The notes under the pieces are model-generated. The model made no database searches and was not told the origin of the DNA. It worked only from the letters and a program-made list of their open reading frames with translations. Positions 25,358 through 34,696 of a stretch of DNA of 53,128 nt are shown in pieces; within the stretch, counting starts at the first letter, position 1, and every line of letters starts with the position of its first letter. The translations under genes and the position numbers were made by a program. The DNA lies in assembly GCA_963169325.1 (NCBI GenBank), contig CAUJEY010000342.1, positions 1 to 53,128 of the forward strand, in the 5' to 3' direction. The DNA comes from Bacteroidota bacterium (GTDB lineage: Bacteria; Bacteroidota; Bacteroidia; Chitinophagales; Saprospiraceae).

Positions 25358-26635
25358 TTGTTGCAAACCCACTCCTACGATATCATCCTCGCCGGCGCCG
25401 GTCTTTCCGGCCTTACGCTGGCCCTGGAACTGGCCCGCCGGCCGGGTTTCAAAGATAAAAAAATATTGCTGCTCGACCGCGATACCAAACAGCAAAACGA
25501 CCGCACCTGGTGTTTCTGGGCTACCGACGCCGAGCCGCTGCCGCCGGTCGTATTCAAGTCCTGGGACCGTTGCCGTTTTTTTAGTTCCGGATTTGAAACC
25601 ATGATGGATATTTCGCCATTCCGTTACCGTATGGTGCGCGGCATCGACTTCTACCGATGGGCCGGGTCAGAACTGGCGCAATATCCGAATATTGACCGAT
25701 TACAGGCAACAATTCTGCGTATCGACGCCGGCGCCGGCGTGGTGTATACTGAGGCCGGCGCGTTCTCCGCGCCACTTATTTTCAACTCCGCTTTTACCAA
25801 AATTCCGGTTTTGCCTGCGGCAAATGAATTATATCCCAATCCGCCACTCTCTACCGAACCGTCCACCCCTGAACCGTCCACCGTCCACCTTCCACCGTCC
25901 ACCGTCGAACCGTCCACCGTCTACCGTCCACCGTCCACCGTGAGCTTGTTGCAACATTTTAAAGGCTGGATGATTGAAACGCCGGCGCCGGCCTTCGACC
26001 CCACTGCCGTGACCTTCATGGATTTTCGGATCGATCAGCATGGCGAAACACGTTTCGTATATGTGCTGCCGTTTTCCGAAACCCGGGCGTTGGTGGAGTT
26101 TACCGTTTTTTCGCCGGCCTTATTGCCCGAAGAAGCATACGCCGCGGCATTGAAAAACTATTTGGATAAGTATTTAAAGATCAGCGCATTTGAAATAGCG
26201 GAAGAGGAGTTCGGCGTCATTCCGATGACCGATTTTCCGTTTCCGGCTGCGCAGGATGGAGCATTGATAAATATTGGCACGGCGGGCGGTTTTGTGAAAG
26301 CTTCCAGCGGTTACGCCTTCAAACGCACGCAACGCAAAATCCGCGCATTTGTCGATGCCTGGGAGCGCAGCGGGCATCCCGACCCGGCGGTGTTGCGCTC
26401 GCCCTGGTTGTTTCGGGCTTTTGACAGCATATTTTTGAGGGTACTGGCCAACCGGAACGAGCTGGGCAGCATCATTTTTACCCACCTGTTCCAAAAACTT
26501 CCCGCTACATTGGTGCTGCGTTTTCTGGACGAGGATTCAACAATGATCGAAAATATTCGCCTGGTCAACGCGCCGCCGATGCGCCCGTTTTTAAAAGCTT
26601 TGTGGCAACAATTGCCCTTTTTACACCGACGCTGA
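25358..26635 (+). CDS. crtY: Lycopene beta-cyclase (CrtY type) with a repeat-encoded insert
   Basis: This 425-residue flavoprotein-like enzyme should close the ends of lycopene to beta-carotene in carotenoid synthesis. It has the dinucleotide fold LAGAGLSGLTLALELARR (about 11-28), the family motif DRTWCFW (about 49-55), and the late conserved block INIGTAGGFVKASSGYAF. The only plausible start is TTG (25358 or 25361), because the first internal ATG falls well after the dinucleotide motif; a near-match promoter (TATTCTTG) lies at 25306. Residues about 164-196 are a Pro/Ser/Thr-rich low-complexity stretch encoded by CCACCGT heptamers that normal CrtY proteins lack. The gene precedes coaE by 7 bp. 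Confidence 0.9.
   Translation: MLQTHSYDIILAGAGLSGLTLALELARRPGFKDKKILLLDRDTKQQNDRTWCFWATDAEPLPPVVFKSWDRCRFFSSGFETMMDISPFRYRMVRGIDFYRWAGSELAQYPNIDRLQATILRIDAGAGVVYTEAGAFSAPLIFNSAFTKIPVLPAANELYPNPPLSTEPSTPEPSTVHLPPSTVEPSTVYRPPSTVSLLQHFKGWMIETPAPAFDPTAVTFMDFRIDQHGETRFVYVLPFSETRALVEFTVFSPALLPEEAYAAALKNYLDKYLKISAFEIAEEEFGVIPMTDFPFPAAQDGALINIGTAGGFVKASSGYAFKRTQRKIRAFVDAWERSGHPDPAVLRSPWLFRAFDSIFLRVLANRNELGSIIFTHLFQKLPATLVLRFLDEDSTMIENIRLVNAPPMRPFLKALWQQLPFLHRR
25848..25943 (+). repeat. CCACCGT heptamer array inside lycopene cyclase
   Basis: About ten imperfect copies of the heptamer CCACCGT/CCGTCCA, some with an added GAA, fill this stretch. They are read in frame as alternating PPSTV, EPSTV and PEPST. 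The array is about 96 bp, a multiple of three, so the frame is kept. Confidence 0.88.
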
Positions 26636-26642
26636 ACCCGTT

Positions 26643-27263
26643 ATGCCGGATAAAATCAATACATCGAATTGCCTGCGCGTCGGAATCACCGGCGGCATCG
26701 GAAGCGGGAAAACAACCGTTTGCCACATCTTCGAAACGCTCGGCATACCGGTGTACGACGCCGACTACTGGGCCAAGTGGCTCATCACGAACGACCCGGA
26801 AGTGAAACAGGCGATCACCGGCCTCTTCGGCCCGGACGCCTACCTGCCCGACGGCGCTTACAACCGCGCGCTGGTGGCCGGCATCGTCTTCCGCGACCCG
26901 GAAAAACTGGCAGCCCTGAATGCCGCCGTACACCCGGCGGTGGAACGGCATGCCCGGACCTGGCACGAAGCACAGGCAAAACAAGGCCTGCCCTACACCC
27001 TCAAGGAAGCCGCCTTGCTGGTGGAAAACGGGAGTTATCAGCTGCTAGACCGGCTCATTGTCGTTACGGCGCCGGAAGACCTCCGCATCCGCCGGGTCAT
27101 GCAACGCGACGGGATATCCGAAGCAGCCGTGCGGGCCCGGATGAAGAACCAATTGCCGGAAGCAGAAAAAGTAGAGGTGGCTGATTTTGTGATTGTAAAT
27201 GACGGGGAGCGCTCGTTGGTGCAGCAGGTGTGGGCGGTGCATCGGGTGTGTGTTGGTCATTGA
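26643..27263 (+). CDS. coaE: Dephospho-CoA kinase
   Basis: This 206-residue protein carries out the last step of coenzyme A synthesis, phosphorylating the 3'-hydroxyl of dephospho-CoA with ATP. The P-loop GGIGSGKTT (17-25) is intact, followed by the family motif YDADYWAK (DAD) and a lid region with RRVMQRDGISEAAVRARMKNQLP. The length is normal. It begins 7 bp after lycopene cyclase and is probably co-transcribed with it, although the pathways are unrelated. The last codons (VGH and TGA) already belong to the GTCATTGATC-type array that follows, so the C-terminus has been shaped by the repeat. Confidence 0.96.
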   Translation: MPDKINTSNCLRVGITGGIGSGKTTVCHIFETLGIPVYDADYWAKWLITNDPEVKQAITGLFGPDAYLPDGAYNRALVAGIVFRDPEKLAALNAAVHPAVERHARTWHEAQAKQGLPYTLKEAALLVENGSYQLLDRLIVVTAPEDLRIRRVMQRDGISEAAVRARMKNQLPEAEKVEVADFVIVNDGERSLVQQVWAVHRVCVGH

Positions 27264-27384
27264 TCGTCATTGGGCGTCATTGATCGTCATTAAACGTCAT
27301 TAAACGTCAATAGGCGTCATTAGGCGTCATTGAACGTCATTAGGGCGCCTAATGGCGATCAATGACGTCTAATGACGCCTATTG
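27255..27384. repeat. Self-complementary array of TGATCGTCATT-type units
   Basis: About nine 10-11 bp units of the form CGTCATTRRR lie at 27255-27342, followed by the reverse complement (CTAATGGCGATCAATGACG, CTAATGACGCC) at 27348-27384. It starts within the last codons of coaE and lies between convergent genes. The same unit recurs at 52749. Confidence 0.87.
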
Positions 27385-27407
27385 AAGTATCGAACGATAC
27401 AAAAGGA

Positions 27408-27647
27408 TTATTCGCCTTTGTAGAGGAAACGCATATAGACCTTTTCCGGGGAATGTATCAGGATGGCATCCGGCGGGCAGCCCAGCGCTTCGGCGATTTG
27501 CCCGAACCGTTCAACGGTCAGGCCGATTTCTCCGGCTTCAATTTTACCATAAGCGCGTGGAGAAATGCAAAGTCGGTTAGCCATATCTTTCTGAGATAGG
27601 TTTTGGAGTTGGCGTAAACGCCGGATTTTTTGTGGCAGGTTATTCAT
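27408..27647 (-). CDS. XRE-family helix-turn-helix regulator
   Basis: This 79-residue protein is almost entirely one Cro/C1-type HTH domain: KIRRLRQLQNLSQKDMANRL (helices 1-2), CISPRAYGKIEAGEIGLTVERFGQIAEAL (recognition helix and after). A short tail ends in a basic stretch. It should bind DNA as a dimer. A perfect TAnnTTTG -7 element lies 54 bp upstream on the minus strand. It is a single gene, convergent with coaE across the repeat array and divergent from the secreted-protein gene, which is its most likely neighbour target, although nothing in the sequence proves this. Confidence 0.9.
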   Translation of the reverse strand: MNNLPQKIRRLRQLQNLSQKDMANRLCISPRAYGKIEAGEIGLTVERFGQIAEALGCPPDAILIHSPEKVYMRFLYKGE

Positions 27648-27700
27648 AAGGCAGGAGGATTATGGTAAATTGAAAAAAGAGGTAATATACAGACGAACAG

Positions 27701-27708
27701 CAAATATA
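27701..27708 (-). promoter_or_regulatory. Promoter -7 element of the XRE gene
   Basis: CAAATATA on the plus strand reads TATATTTG on the minus strand, a perfect TAnnTTTG. It predicts a leader of about 45 bases for the regulator gene. Confidence 0.5.
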
Positions 27709-27723
27709 ACCTTTTTTGGTAAT

Positions 27724-27807
27724 CCGGTTCCATGATATACCTCAAAAGTTCCACTCCATACCGAAATACTTCTACACCCCACCTGAATAGTTCCGCGATG
27801 GAACCGG
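27724..27807. repeat. Inverted repeat CCGGTTCCAT/ATGGAACCGG enclosing 21-bp imperfect direct repeats
   Basis: A perfect 10-bp inverted repeat (27724-27733 and 27798-27807) bounds a 64-base interior holding three degenerate 21-bp units (on the minus strand GTAGAAGTATTTCGGTATGGA and relatives). It lies in the divergent gap between the XRE gene and the secreted-protein gene and could be a regulator target or another decayed array. Confidence 0.6.
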
Positions 27808-27913
27808 GAGCAATCAAAAACAGGCCGTATCTTGCGTACGCAATGCGCGTTGCTGTTGATCCCCGAAAAATTCTCTTTTCACCCAATATTTTCACGTCCC
27901 AATCATTCGATTT

Positions 27914-30900
27914 ATGAAAAATGTAACTATGTTGTTATGGGGGGGGCTTTTCTCCTTTTTCAACAACTGACTGCTCAATCTCCCTGTGATTTTACCTGGT
28001 CACAACCAAACGGTACAAATATTCAGTTTCAAAACACGTATACCGGCCAGGATATAATTTATGAAAAATGGTCATTCGGCAATGGCAATTTTGAATACGA
28101 TGTTTCCAGCCCGTTACATACTTATATGTTTTTCTGTTTTTATCCTTACGATCCAAGAACCTTTCTGGTGAAGCATTGGGTAACGATATTAGTGGAAGGA
28201 AATCCGGTAACAGACTCTTGTTTTCAGGAGGTAACCGTAAATTGCGACCTTGGCTCCAGCTGTACGGAGCGTTATTTTTACTATGAAGTACATGGTTGTA
28301 TGGTGGAATTTAATTCAACGTTTGATAACGGAATCCCCGGAGTTGACATAACCTGGAACTTTGGCGACGGATCGCCACTTTTTTACGGCGATTCGCCGAC
28401 ACACTCATACGCGCAGCCGGGTGTCTATTTAGTGACCCAGGACTATGTGGCGTACGGCATATCCGGCACCTGCTCCCGTTGGATAACGGTAGGGTGCTGT
28501 TGTGATAAAATCAGCAATTTCGACACTGATCTGACTTTGGAATGTGCCGCTTTACGTTTGAACGCCGGAACGCTTTGCGAACAATCAGGCAGATATAGTA
28601 GTTGGACACTTCAGGTTGGCAATCAAACGCCGGTTCCATTTGACGGCTTTGATATCGATTGCCACCAGTTAACCAATTATTCCACTTATACTCAGGGTCC
28701 GCCGACTTTAACGCACCGGGTATGGTGCGACAGTGTAGAGGTGGTTGTATCTAAAGCATTGACGCCACCGGTCGAAGGAATATTTATCGGCAGGGAAAAA
28801 GATTGCGACAACCCCGATTGCCAGCCGCCGACAACTAATATCAGTGATTATATTACTCCGGCCGGCGTCTTACCAGCCTTTTCTCTGGCCGGCGATCAAT
28901 CCAACTTCAATGTTTATGTATCAGGTATCATAAATTTTAACCAAGATTATATATTCAGAAACGGCATTAACCTATTTATGGGTGCGGCAGCCGGATTTGA
29001 TGTGCCGGGGAGTCCGTCAGTGACGACGCTGGAGTTTGCCCAGGGGGTAAGTGTCACTGGTACCTGTTGCCTTTGGCGGGGCATCTACGTGTACCGTCGG
29101 GGCGTCTTCCGCTCACAGTGCAATACTGCCACCGCGGTAACGAATCGTATTCAGGATGCTATGTACGCTGTTCGGGCGTTCAATGTCGGCGGTTTTCAAC
29201 CGCTGATTGCCTTGCGACAAACCATTTTTCATAACAACCTCATTTCTCTACGCGGAACCGATGGCGCTTTCCGGCTCCAGGGTAGCATTTCACCGCCCAT
29301 ACCGACACCTTATTTTGAGCGCAACCAGTTTACCAGTCAGGCGCCCTTGCATTGTATCGGCTGCCTGGAACAGTCGGAAGATATTCTGCCTTCACTTGGG
29401 TTGGCTTACAGTACGGATCGCTCACTTGCCGGTATCTGGCTGCAGGGAAATACAGGCGCCAACGCGCTCACCAATATGACCATATTTCCCTCGAATCCGG
29501 GTCTGAACAATACTTTCGACAACTTAGCCATCGGTGTGGAGGCACGCGAACTCAACCTGGAGATGAAGGACTGCGCCACCTTTCGGAATATCACCAATAC
29601 TTCGCCTTACGGCTTCGGCAGAGGCATTAATTATCGGGATATTACCGGCAACTTCAGCCTCACCGTACAGGGCCTGGTAACTAATGGCACGACCCAGATA
29701 AACGGCGATGCCTTTGACAATTGCACCATCGGCGTCCGGGCCGAAGGCCGGGCCCTGTCCCCTGCTACCGTAAATATCGACGACTGCAGAATGGTAAACA
29801 TGCAATCCGGGATATACTTAGACGGGTTTTTAGGCAATATTAAGGGAATTGCCCGGCACAACGACATCACATCTTCCAGTCTCGGTATCGGATTGTTCGA
29901 CGCTTTCGCCAACGGGACGCGACAATACAGGATCACCAACAATATCCTGAATACCGGCGCGTCAGGACGCAGTATTGCCGTGTACGGCGCCGGCCTGAGC
30001 AATGCCGCTTCGGTGGAAGTAGACCACAACCTGTGTACCGATGCCGGCGCGCTGGGCATACTGGCCAATACACATAAAAACGTCTATATCCATGATAACG
30101 ATATCACGGTTAACGGCGCCCTCGACGGTATATATGCCCTGAACGGACAATACGAAATCGAATGCAACAATATCAGCGGTAGTGCGGATTATGGTATCAA
30201 TGTGTGGAACTCGGCCATCCGCAACGACCTGTCGTTCAATACCGTGGACGGCGTAACGGAAGGTGTGTACTTCGAACTGGACTGCCCCGGCCAGGATTTT
30301 ATCGAGTGCAATACCGTGCAAAACACTTCGGGCGCAGGTCTGCATTACAACGACGCCTACACCGGTGCACAGTACAACACCGGCAACAGTTGGATCAGCA
30401 CAGCGGGGGCTACGTTTGATCCGGGAGTATATTTACCAATTCAATCGCAATTTGACGTCCCGGATCAGACACCTTGGAAACCGGTACCGGTTGATCCCCT
30501 GGTTGGCTGGTTTTTTCCAGACATTACCATACTACCTCCCAGTTGTCAGCAGGTATGCCAACCGGGTCCTTTACCGCCTGGAGGCGGGGAGGGTAACCAG
30601 TTCGATACCGGCATCGCGGGCGGCGGCCTTCCTGGCGAGGACAAGGATCAATGGCGGCGCGAGCGTTACCTCCTGTACAAACTGGCCGAGTACCCCGAAC
30701 TGGCTCCCGCAAGCAGCGCTATGGCGGCTTTCCAGGGCGCCAATGCAACGAACATAGTGGGCCGATTGACCCAAATCGGGCTGCAAACCGTAGGGTTGTT
30801 CAGCGTTCCGGTCTCGGAAGGGGCTATGCTGTCGAACAATAAAACTCAGTTGGAAAATTTATCGGCGCAGGTAAAGGCCATCGATGAAATGCTGGACGAG

Positions 30901-31569
30901 TCGCTGCCGGCAACAGAATATGAAAGCCTGGTTGCCCAACGTGAAGCCCTGAGCGGTGAAATCGCCGCACTCGTAGCGCAAAGCAACACCCTGCTTGCCC
31001 AATTGCAGGCGGCCCGGAGCACGGCGGCAGATATACTGCTGAGCGAACTTGGCGTCGTCGCTGCTGCGCAGATTTTTGAACAAAATGAAAAGGACGTGTT
31101 GGGTATCTACCTGCAAAGTATAGCTAAAGGCCATGAACCGAATGCCACACAATTAGGCATCCTGAAAGCCATAGGCGCCCAGTGCCCACGTGAAGGCGGC
31201 CCGGCAGCGGTGCTTATGGCGGCCAATTTGTACGAAGGTATTACCGGGGAGACGCTGGAACGGGATGATTGCAGCGGAGTAGAAGCTCGGAATCAGTGGG
31301 ATCAGACTATAATTTCAGCAATGGATAGTTTGAAGGTGACGGTTTTTCCCAATCCTGCAAGCGGCTTACTTGTACTAAATATAGTAAACGGTCAACCGCC
31401 TTTTACGATTCGTTTAATTGACGTACTCGGTCGGGTGGCCCGACAGCAGGAGTTTTTTGTTGAAAATCCGGTACTCGACACACAGATATTTACAAATGGC
31501 GTATATCGCTTGCAAGTACTTGACGCTACCGGGGCTCAAAGTATCCATACTTTTATCGTGAAACACTAA
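27914..31569 (+). CDS. Secreted PKD/beta-helix protein with T9SS type A tail; signal peptide split off by a G8 tract
   Basis: From the ATG at 27914 the frame reads MKNVTMLLWGG, then leaves the main frame after eight G (27939-27946) and stops within 20 codons. One more G would give a normal signal peptide (...GGAFLLFQQLTAQ) joined to the 1,200-residue body. The body has PKD-like modules (ITWNFGDGSP), a Cys-rich region, a right-handed beta-helix-like region (about 380-880; NITSSSLGIGLFD, VYIHDNDITVNGALDGIYALNG), a coiled coil (SNNKTQLENLSAQVKAIDEM) and a C-terminal sorting domain (TVFPNPASGLL, GVYRLQVLD). It should be exported and anchored by the type IX system. In-frame starts at 27832 or 27937 give poor signal peptides. 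It is either phase-variable or a sequencing error. Confidence 0.75.
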
Positions 31570-31585
31570 TTTTTCAACTCTTATC

Positions 31586-31619
31586 GGCAGGGTGAGCGCG
31601 CAATTGCGTTTACCCTGCC
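31586..31619. terminator. Intergenic hairpin between two secreted-protein genes
   Basis: A 14-bp stem with two G-T wobbles joins GGCAGGGTGAGCGC and GCGTTTACCCTGCC around a 6-base loop. It begins 16 bp after the stop of the preceding gene and ends 11 bp before the next start. There is no strong T-run, so it may slow transcription or stabilise the upstream message rather than terminate. Confidence 0.5.
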
Positions 31620-31629
31620 ATGCTTATTT

Positions 31630-33165
31630 ATGAAAATTATAAATCTATCAATATTCGTCGTTATTGCACCATTACTATTACCAGCGCAAAAACATGATAA
31701 CACCTGGTTGTATGGAAAAAAAAACGAAAACTCTTTGGTTAAAATAACTAAAATAGATTTTTCCAGCGGGGCGCCTACATTTATACCTACAGAATTTGAG
31801 GGCACATTCATTGCGTTCAGCGGTTCTATGAGTGATGATGACGGTGAACTATTATTTTATACAAATAATTGTCATATTTATGATGCATCGGGCAAAATAA
31901 TGCTAAATGGCGATACACTCAACAGCCCCCCTACAAGTTATTGGATGGATTTCTGTACCGGTTTCAATCCTTCATTCAGGCAAGCGCATGCGGCATTTGC
32001 ACTTCCTCAACCTGAATCTGGTCATAAATATTACCTTTTTCACATTAATGCCGGGCGCTGGGACGAACCACCATCAATAATTGGATTAAATTATAGTGTT
32101 ATTGATATGGACACTCCGGATCATTTAGGAAAAGTAGTAACAAAGGATCAAAATCTACTCTATAATGGTTTATACGAAGTTGCAGCCGCCGTGCGGCATG
32201 GCAATGGTCGCGATTGGTGGATCGTAGCGCCAAATGCCAAAACTTCAAGTCCGATTCTTTATCGCTTTTTATTAACCCCCAACGGCATTCAAGGACCTTT
32301 CGAACAGCAAAATGTTTTTCAGGTCATTGATTCCGCTTTTTATGGAGGAGCACAGATTCTGCTTTTTACTCCTGACGGTTCCAAACTAATTCAGTATCAT
32401 TATTATTACGGCTTCATCGTGTACGACTTCGATCGATGTACAGGTTTGATCAGCAACCCGGTCAAGGTATTATCGCCGGTAAAGTACCAATATTGGGAGG
32501 GACTGGACTTCGAAATTTCGCCTAACAGCCGTTTTGTGTATATAATTGCTGGAGGGCAAAAAAAGATCATTCAATACGACCTGCAAGCGCCGGATATCGC
32601 GCTGTCAGGCGATACCGTGGCGGTGTACGACGGGTTCGAATATAACCAAAATCCGCTTGCATTTGGCTGGATGGAACGAGGCCCGGATGGGAAAATTTAT
32701 GTCATTCCGGGCTGTTGTTTCAGTATGCATGTCATTGAGCAGCCTGATCTGAAGGGTGCGGCTTGCGATGTCCGTCAACATTCTATCGATTTGCCCACCT
32801 GGATATACGGCTCGTTGCCCTACATGCCCAACTACCGTCTCTACGACCTGCCTGGCAGCTCATGCGATACGCTGGGCATCGACGCGCCCTCGGTAGCGGC
32901 GAAAGAACCGCCCGACCCGAATCTTCGGATATACCCCAACCCCGCCGCCGGCGAAGTGCGGGTAGCCTTCAAAGCCGGGGCGCCGCCGGGCGCGCGGGTG
33001 TCGCTGGCAGATGTGGCGGGCCGGGTGCTGTCGGTAGAGCCGGTACCGGCCGGCGCGGAGCAGCAGGTGTTGTCGTTGGATAAATACCCCGGAGGTATGT
33101 ATTTTGTGCGGGTAGAAGCGGCGGGGCGGATGCTGCGGGTGGAAAAACTGAGTGTGATAAAATGA
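31630..33165 (+). CDS. Secreted beta-propeller-like protein with T9SS type A sorting domain
   Basis: This 511-residue protein has a short signal peptide (MKIINLSIFVVIAPLLLPAQ). The body has repeating strands typical of a propeller: NTWLYGKKNENSL, GELLFYTNNCHIYDASG, HKYYLFHINAGR, ILLFTPDGSKLIQYHYY, RFVYIIAGGQKKIIQYDL, GPDGKIYVIPGC. This arrangement is common in Saprospiria surface proteins. The last about 85 residues (LRIYPNPAAGEVRVAF, ADVAGRVLSVEPV, GGMYFVRVEAAGR) form the type A sorting domain. It follows the beta-helix protein on the same strand after a hairpin and may be co-transcribed. The C-terminal third is more GC-rich than the first two thirds, which suggests that the tail was exchanged separately. 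The ligand is unknown. Confidence 0.85.
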   Translation: MKIINLSIFVVIAPLLLPAQKHDNTWLYGKKNENSLVKITKIDFSSGAPTFIPTEFEGTFIAFSGSMSDDDGELLFYTNNCHIYDASGKIMLNGDTLNSPPTSYWMDFCTGFNPSFRQAHAAFALPQPESGHKYYLFHINAGRWDEPPSIIGLNYSVIDMDTPDHLGKVVTKDQNLLYNGLYEVAAAVRHGNGRDWWIVAPNAKTSSPILYRFLLTPNGIQGPFEQQNVFQVIDSAFYGGAQILLFTPDGSKLIQYHYYYGFIVYDFDRCTGLISNPVKVLSPVKYQYWEGLDFEISPNSRFVYIIAGGQKKIIQYDLQAPDIALSGDTVAVYDGFEYNQNPLAFGWMERGPDGKIYVIPGCCFSMHVIEQPDLKGAACDVRQHSIDLPTWIYGSLPYMPNYRLYDLPGSSCDTLGIDAPSVAAKEPPDPNLRIYPNPAAGEVRVAFKAGAPPGARVSLADVAGRVLSVEPVPAGAEQQVLSLDKYPGGMYFVRVEAAGRMLRVEKLSVIK

Positions 33166-33182
33166 TATTAAGCATCGTGTCG

Positions 33183-34490
33183 TCACTCCTCCTCCGCCTC
33201 TTCCACCAACTCCGCGGGTAGCCGCTTACTCGCTTTCGCCCCCAACTCCCGGATTTTTTCCGCCCTGCCCACCAGGGTATCGCCGGGCCGGGTACCGTTC
33301 ACGAGTTTGAGCATGGCATCGTCGTAGGCGGTGCGGGCGCCGTCGAGCCGGGCGCCGATGCTGCGGAGGTCTTCCACGAAGCCGACAAACTTGTCGTACA
33401 TAAGTCCGCTTTGCCGGGCGATTTCCTGCACGGAGCGGGTTTGTTTTTCCTGTTTCCAGAGGTAAGCCACGGTGCGCATGGTGGCGATGAGGCTACTGGT
33501 GGTTACGAGTACGATATTCCGCTCCAGGGCGTCGGTGAACAGTTTGGGGTCTGCCTGTGATGCCACGGTCAGGGCGCCTTCGAGGGGAATAAACAGCAGC
33601 AGGTAATCGGGCGTATTGATCTGATAGAGCATCTGATAGTTTTTGCCGCTCAATTCCTGCACGTGGTTGCGGATGCTGCCGATGTGGGCGCGCAGGTGTT
33701 GCTCGCGGCGTGTGGGGTCGTCTTCGTTGAAGTAGCGCTCGAAGGCGGTAAGCGACACTTTGGCATCGATGATCAGTTGTTTGTTTTCGGGCAGTTGAAT
33801 GATAAAATCGGGGCGTTTAGCGGCGCCGGTTTCGTCGCGCAGGGTGGTTTGAGTGATAAAGTGCGCGCCTTTTTGCAGGCCGGCTTTTTCGAGCAGCACT
33901 TCGAGTTGCGATTCGCCCCAGTCGCCCTGAACTTTGCTCTGGCCTTTGAGGGCGGAAACCAGGTTGTTCGCGTCGCGGCTGAGTTGCTGGTTGAGGTCGC
34001 GTAGTTGTTCGATCTCTTTTTTCAGGCTCGATTTTTCGCGCGTTTCCTCTATGAATTTCCGGTCGATACTCTGCTCGAACTCATTGATTTTTTCGCGCAG
34101 CGGGGCGAGGGTGCGTTGCAGGTGTTGGGTGTTTTGTTCCGTAAAACGTTGCGATTTTTCTTCCAGCAGGCGGTTGGCTAGGTTTTCAAATTCTGTTTTA
34201 AAACGCGTGTGCAATTGCTCCGATTCCCCGCGCTGCGATTGCAGGGTTTCCTGCAAATGCAGGATCGTTTGGTCGCGCCCGGCTACCTGGGCGAGCGTAT
34301 TGCGCAGTTCCTGCTCCTTGGCGGCCAGTTCCACGCGCAGCATTTCATTTTGGGCGACGATGGTGTTGTACAGTTCTTTCGGCACGGAAGAGCCTGCCGG
34401 CGTCGTACCGTCCGTTTGCCGGCGTAAAACCACCAGTATGATCAGAACCAGGGCGATAGCGCCTATAAAAATCAGGTAAATGGTATCCAT
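33183..34490 (-). CDS. rmuC: DNA recombination protein RmuC
   Basis: This 435-residue protein has an N-terminal membrane anchor (YLIFIGAIALVLIILVVL), a long coiled coil (about 35-170) and the RmuC core: GQSKVQGDWGESQLEVLLE, RPDFIIQLPENKQLIIDAKVSLTAFERY (the nuclease-like D...DAK motif), and NTPDYLLLFIPLEGAL. RmuC limits inversions and rearrangements at short inverted repeats in E. coli, which is notable in a window so rich in inverted repeats. The ATG at 34490 is chosen because a perfect promoter element (34519-34526) leaves a 20-25 base leader, and the upstream in-frame codons precede that promoter. It is a single gene, convergent with the propeller protein gene. Confidence 0.94.
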   Translation of the reverse strand: MDTIYLIFIGAIALVLIILVVLRRQTDGTTPAGSSVPKELYNTIVAQNEMLRVELAAKEQELRNTLAQVAGRDQTILHLQETLQSQRGESEQLHTRFKTEFENLANRLLEEKSQRFTEQNTQHLQRTLAPLREKINEFEQSIDRKFIEETREKSSLKKEIEQLRDLNQQLSRDANNLVSALKGQSKVQGDWGESQLEVLLEKAGLQKGAHFITQTTLRDETGAAKRPDFIIQLPENKQLIIDAKVSLTAFERYFNEDDPTRREQHLRAHIGSIRNHVQELSGKNYQMLYQINTPDYLLLFIPLEGALTVASQADPKLFTDALERNIVLVTTSSLIATMRTVAYLWKQEKQTRSVQEIARQSGLMYDKFVGFVEDLRSIGARLDGARTAYDDAMLKLVNGTRPGDTLVGRAEKIRELGAKASKRLPAELVEEAEEE

Positions 34491-34518
34491 AAGCGGGAGC
34501 ATTTTGACTGCATGGATA

Positions 34519-34526
34519 CAAAGGTA
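34519..34526 (-). promoter_or_regulatory. Promoter -7 element of rmuC
   Basis: CAAAGGTA on the plus strand reads TACCTTTG on the minus strand, a perfect TAnnTTTG 29 bp before the ATG at 34490. It rules out the longer in-frame start at 34571. Confidence 0.6.
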
Positions 34527-34696
34527 GGGTTTTTTGAGACATTTTGTTTTGATTTCAAAATATTGAAACAAAAAAAATGATTTGGAAGTTTGAATTGTAT
34601 TTTACTTTTACCACCTTAAGCAAAATACCACTGTTGGTGGCAATTTTACCGAACCGACCTTAACTAAGAGAACTGACAAAATATTTCAACAAAAAA

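Noticed and set aside
27644-27895. 83-residue minus-strand frame upstream of the XRE gene
   Set aside because: Its middle is a translation of the 21-bp imperfect repeats, and it covers the predicted XRE promoter; no family resemblance.
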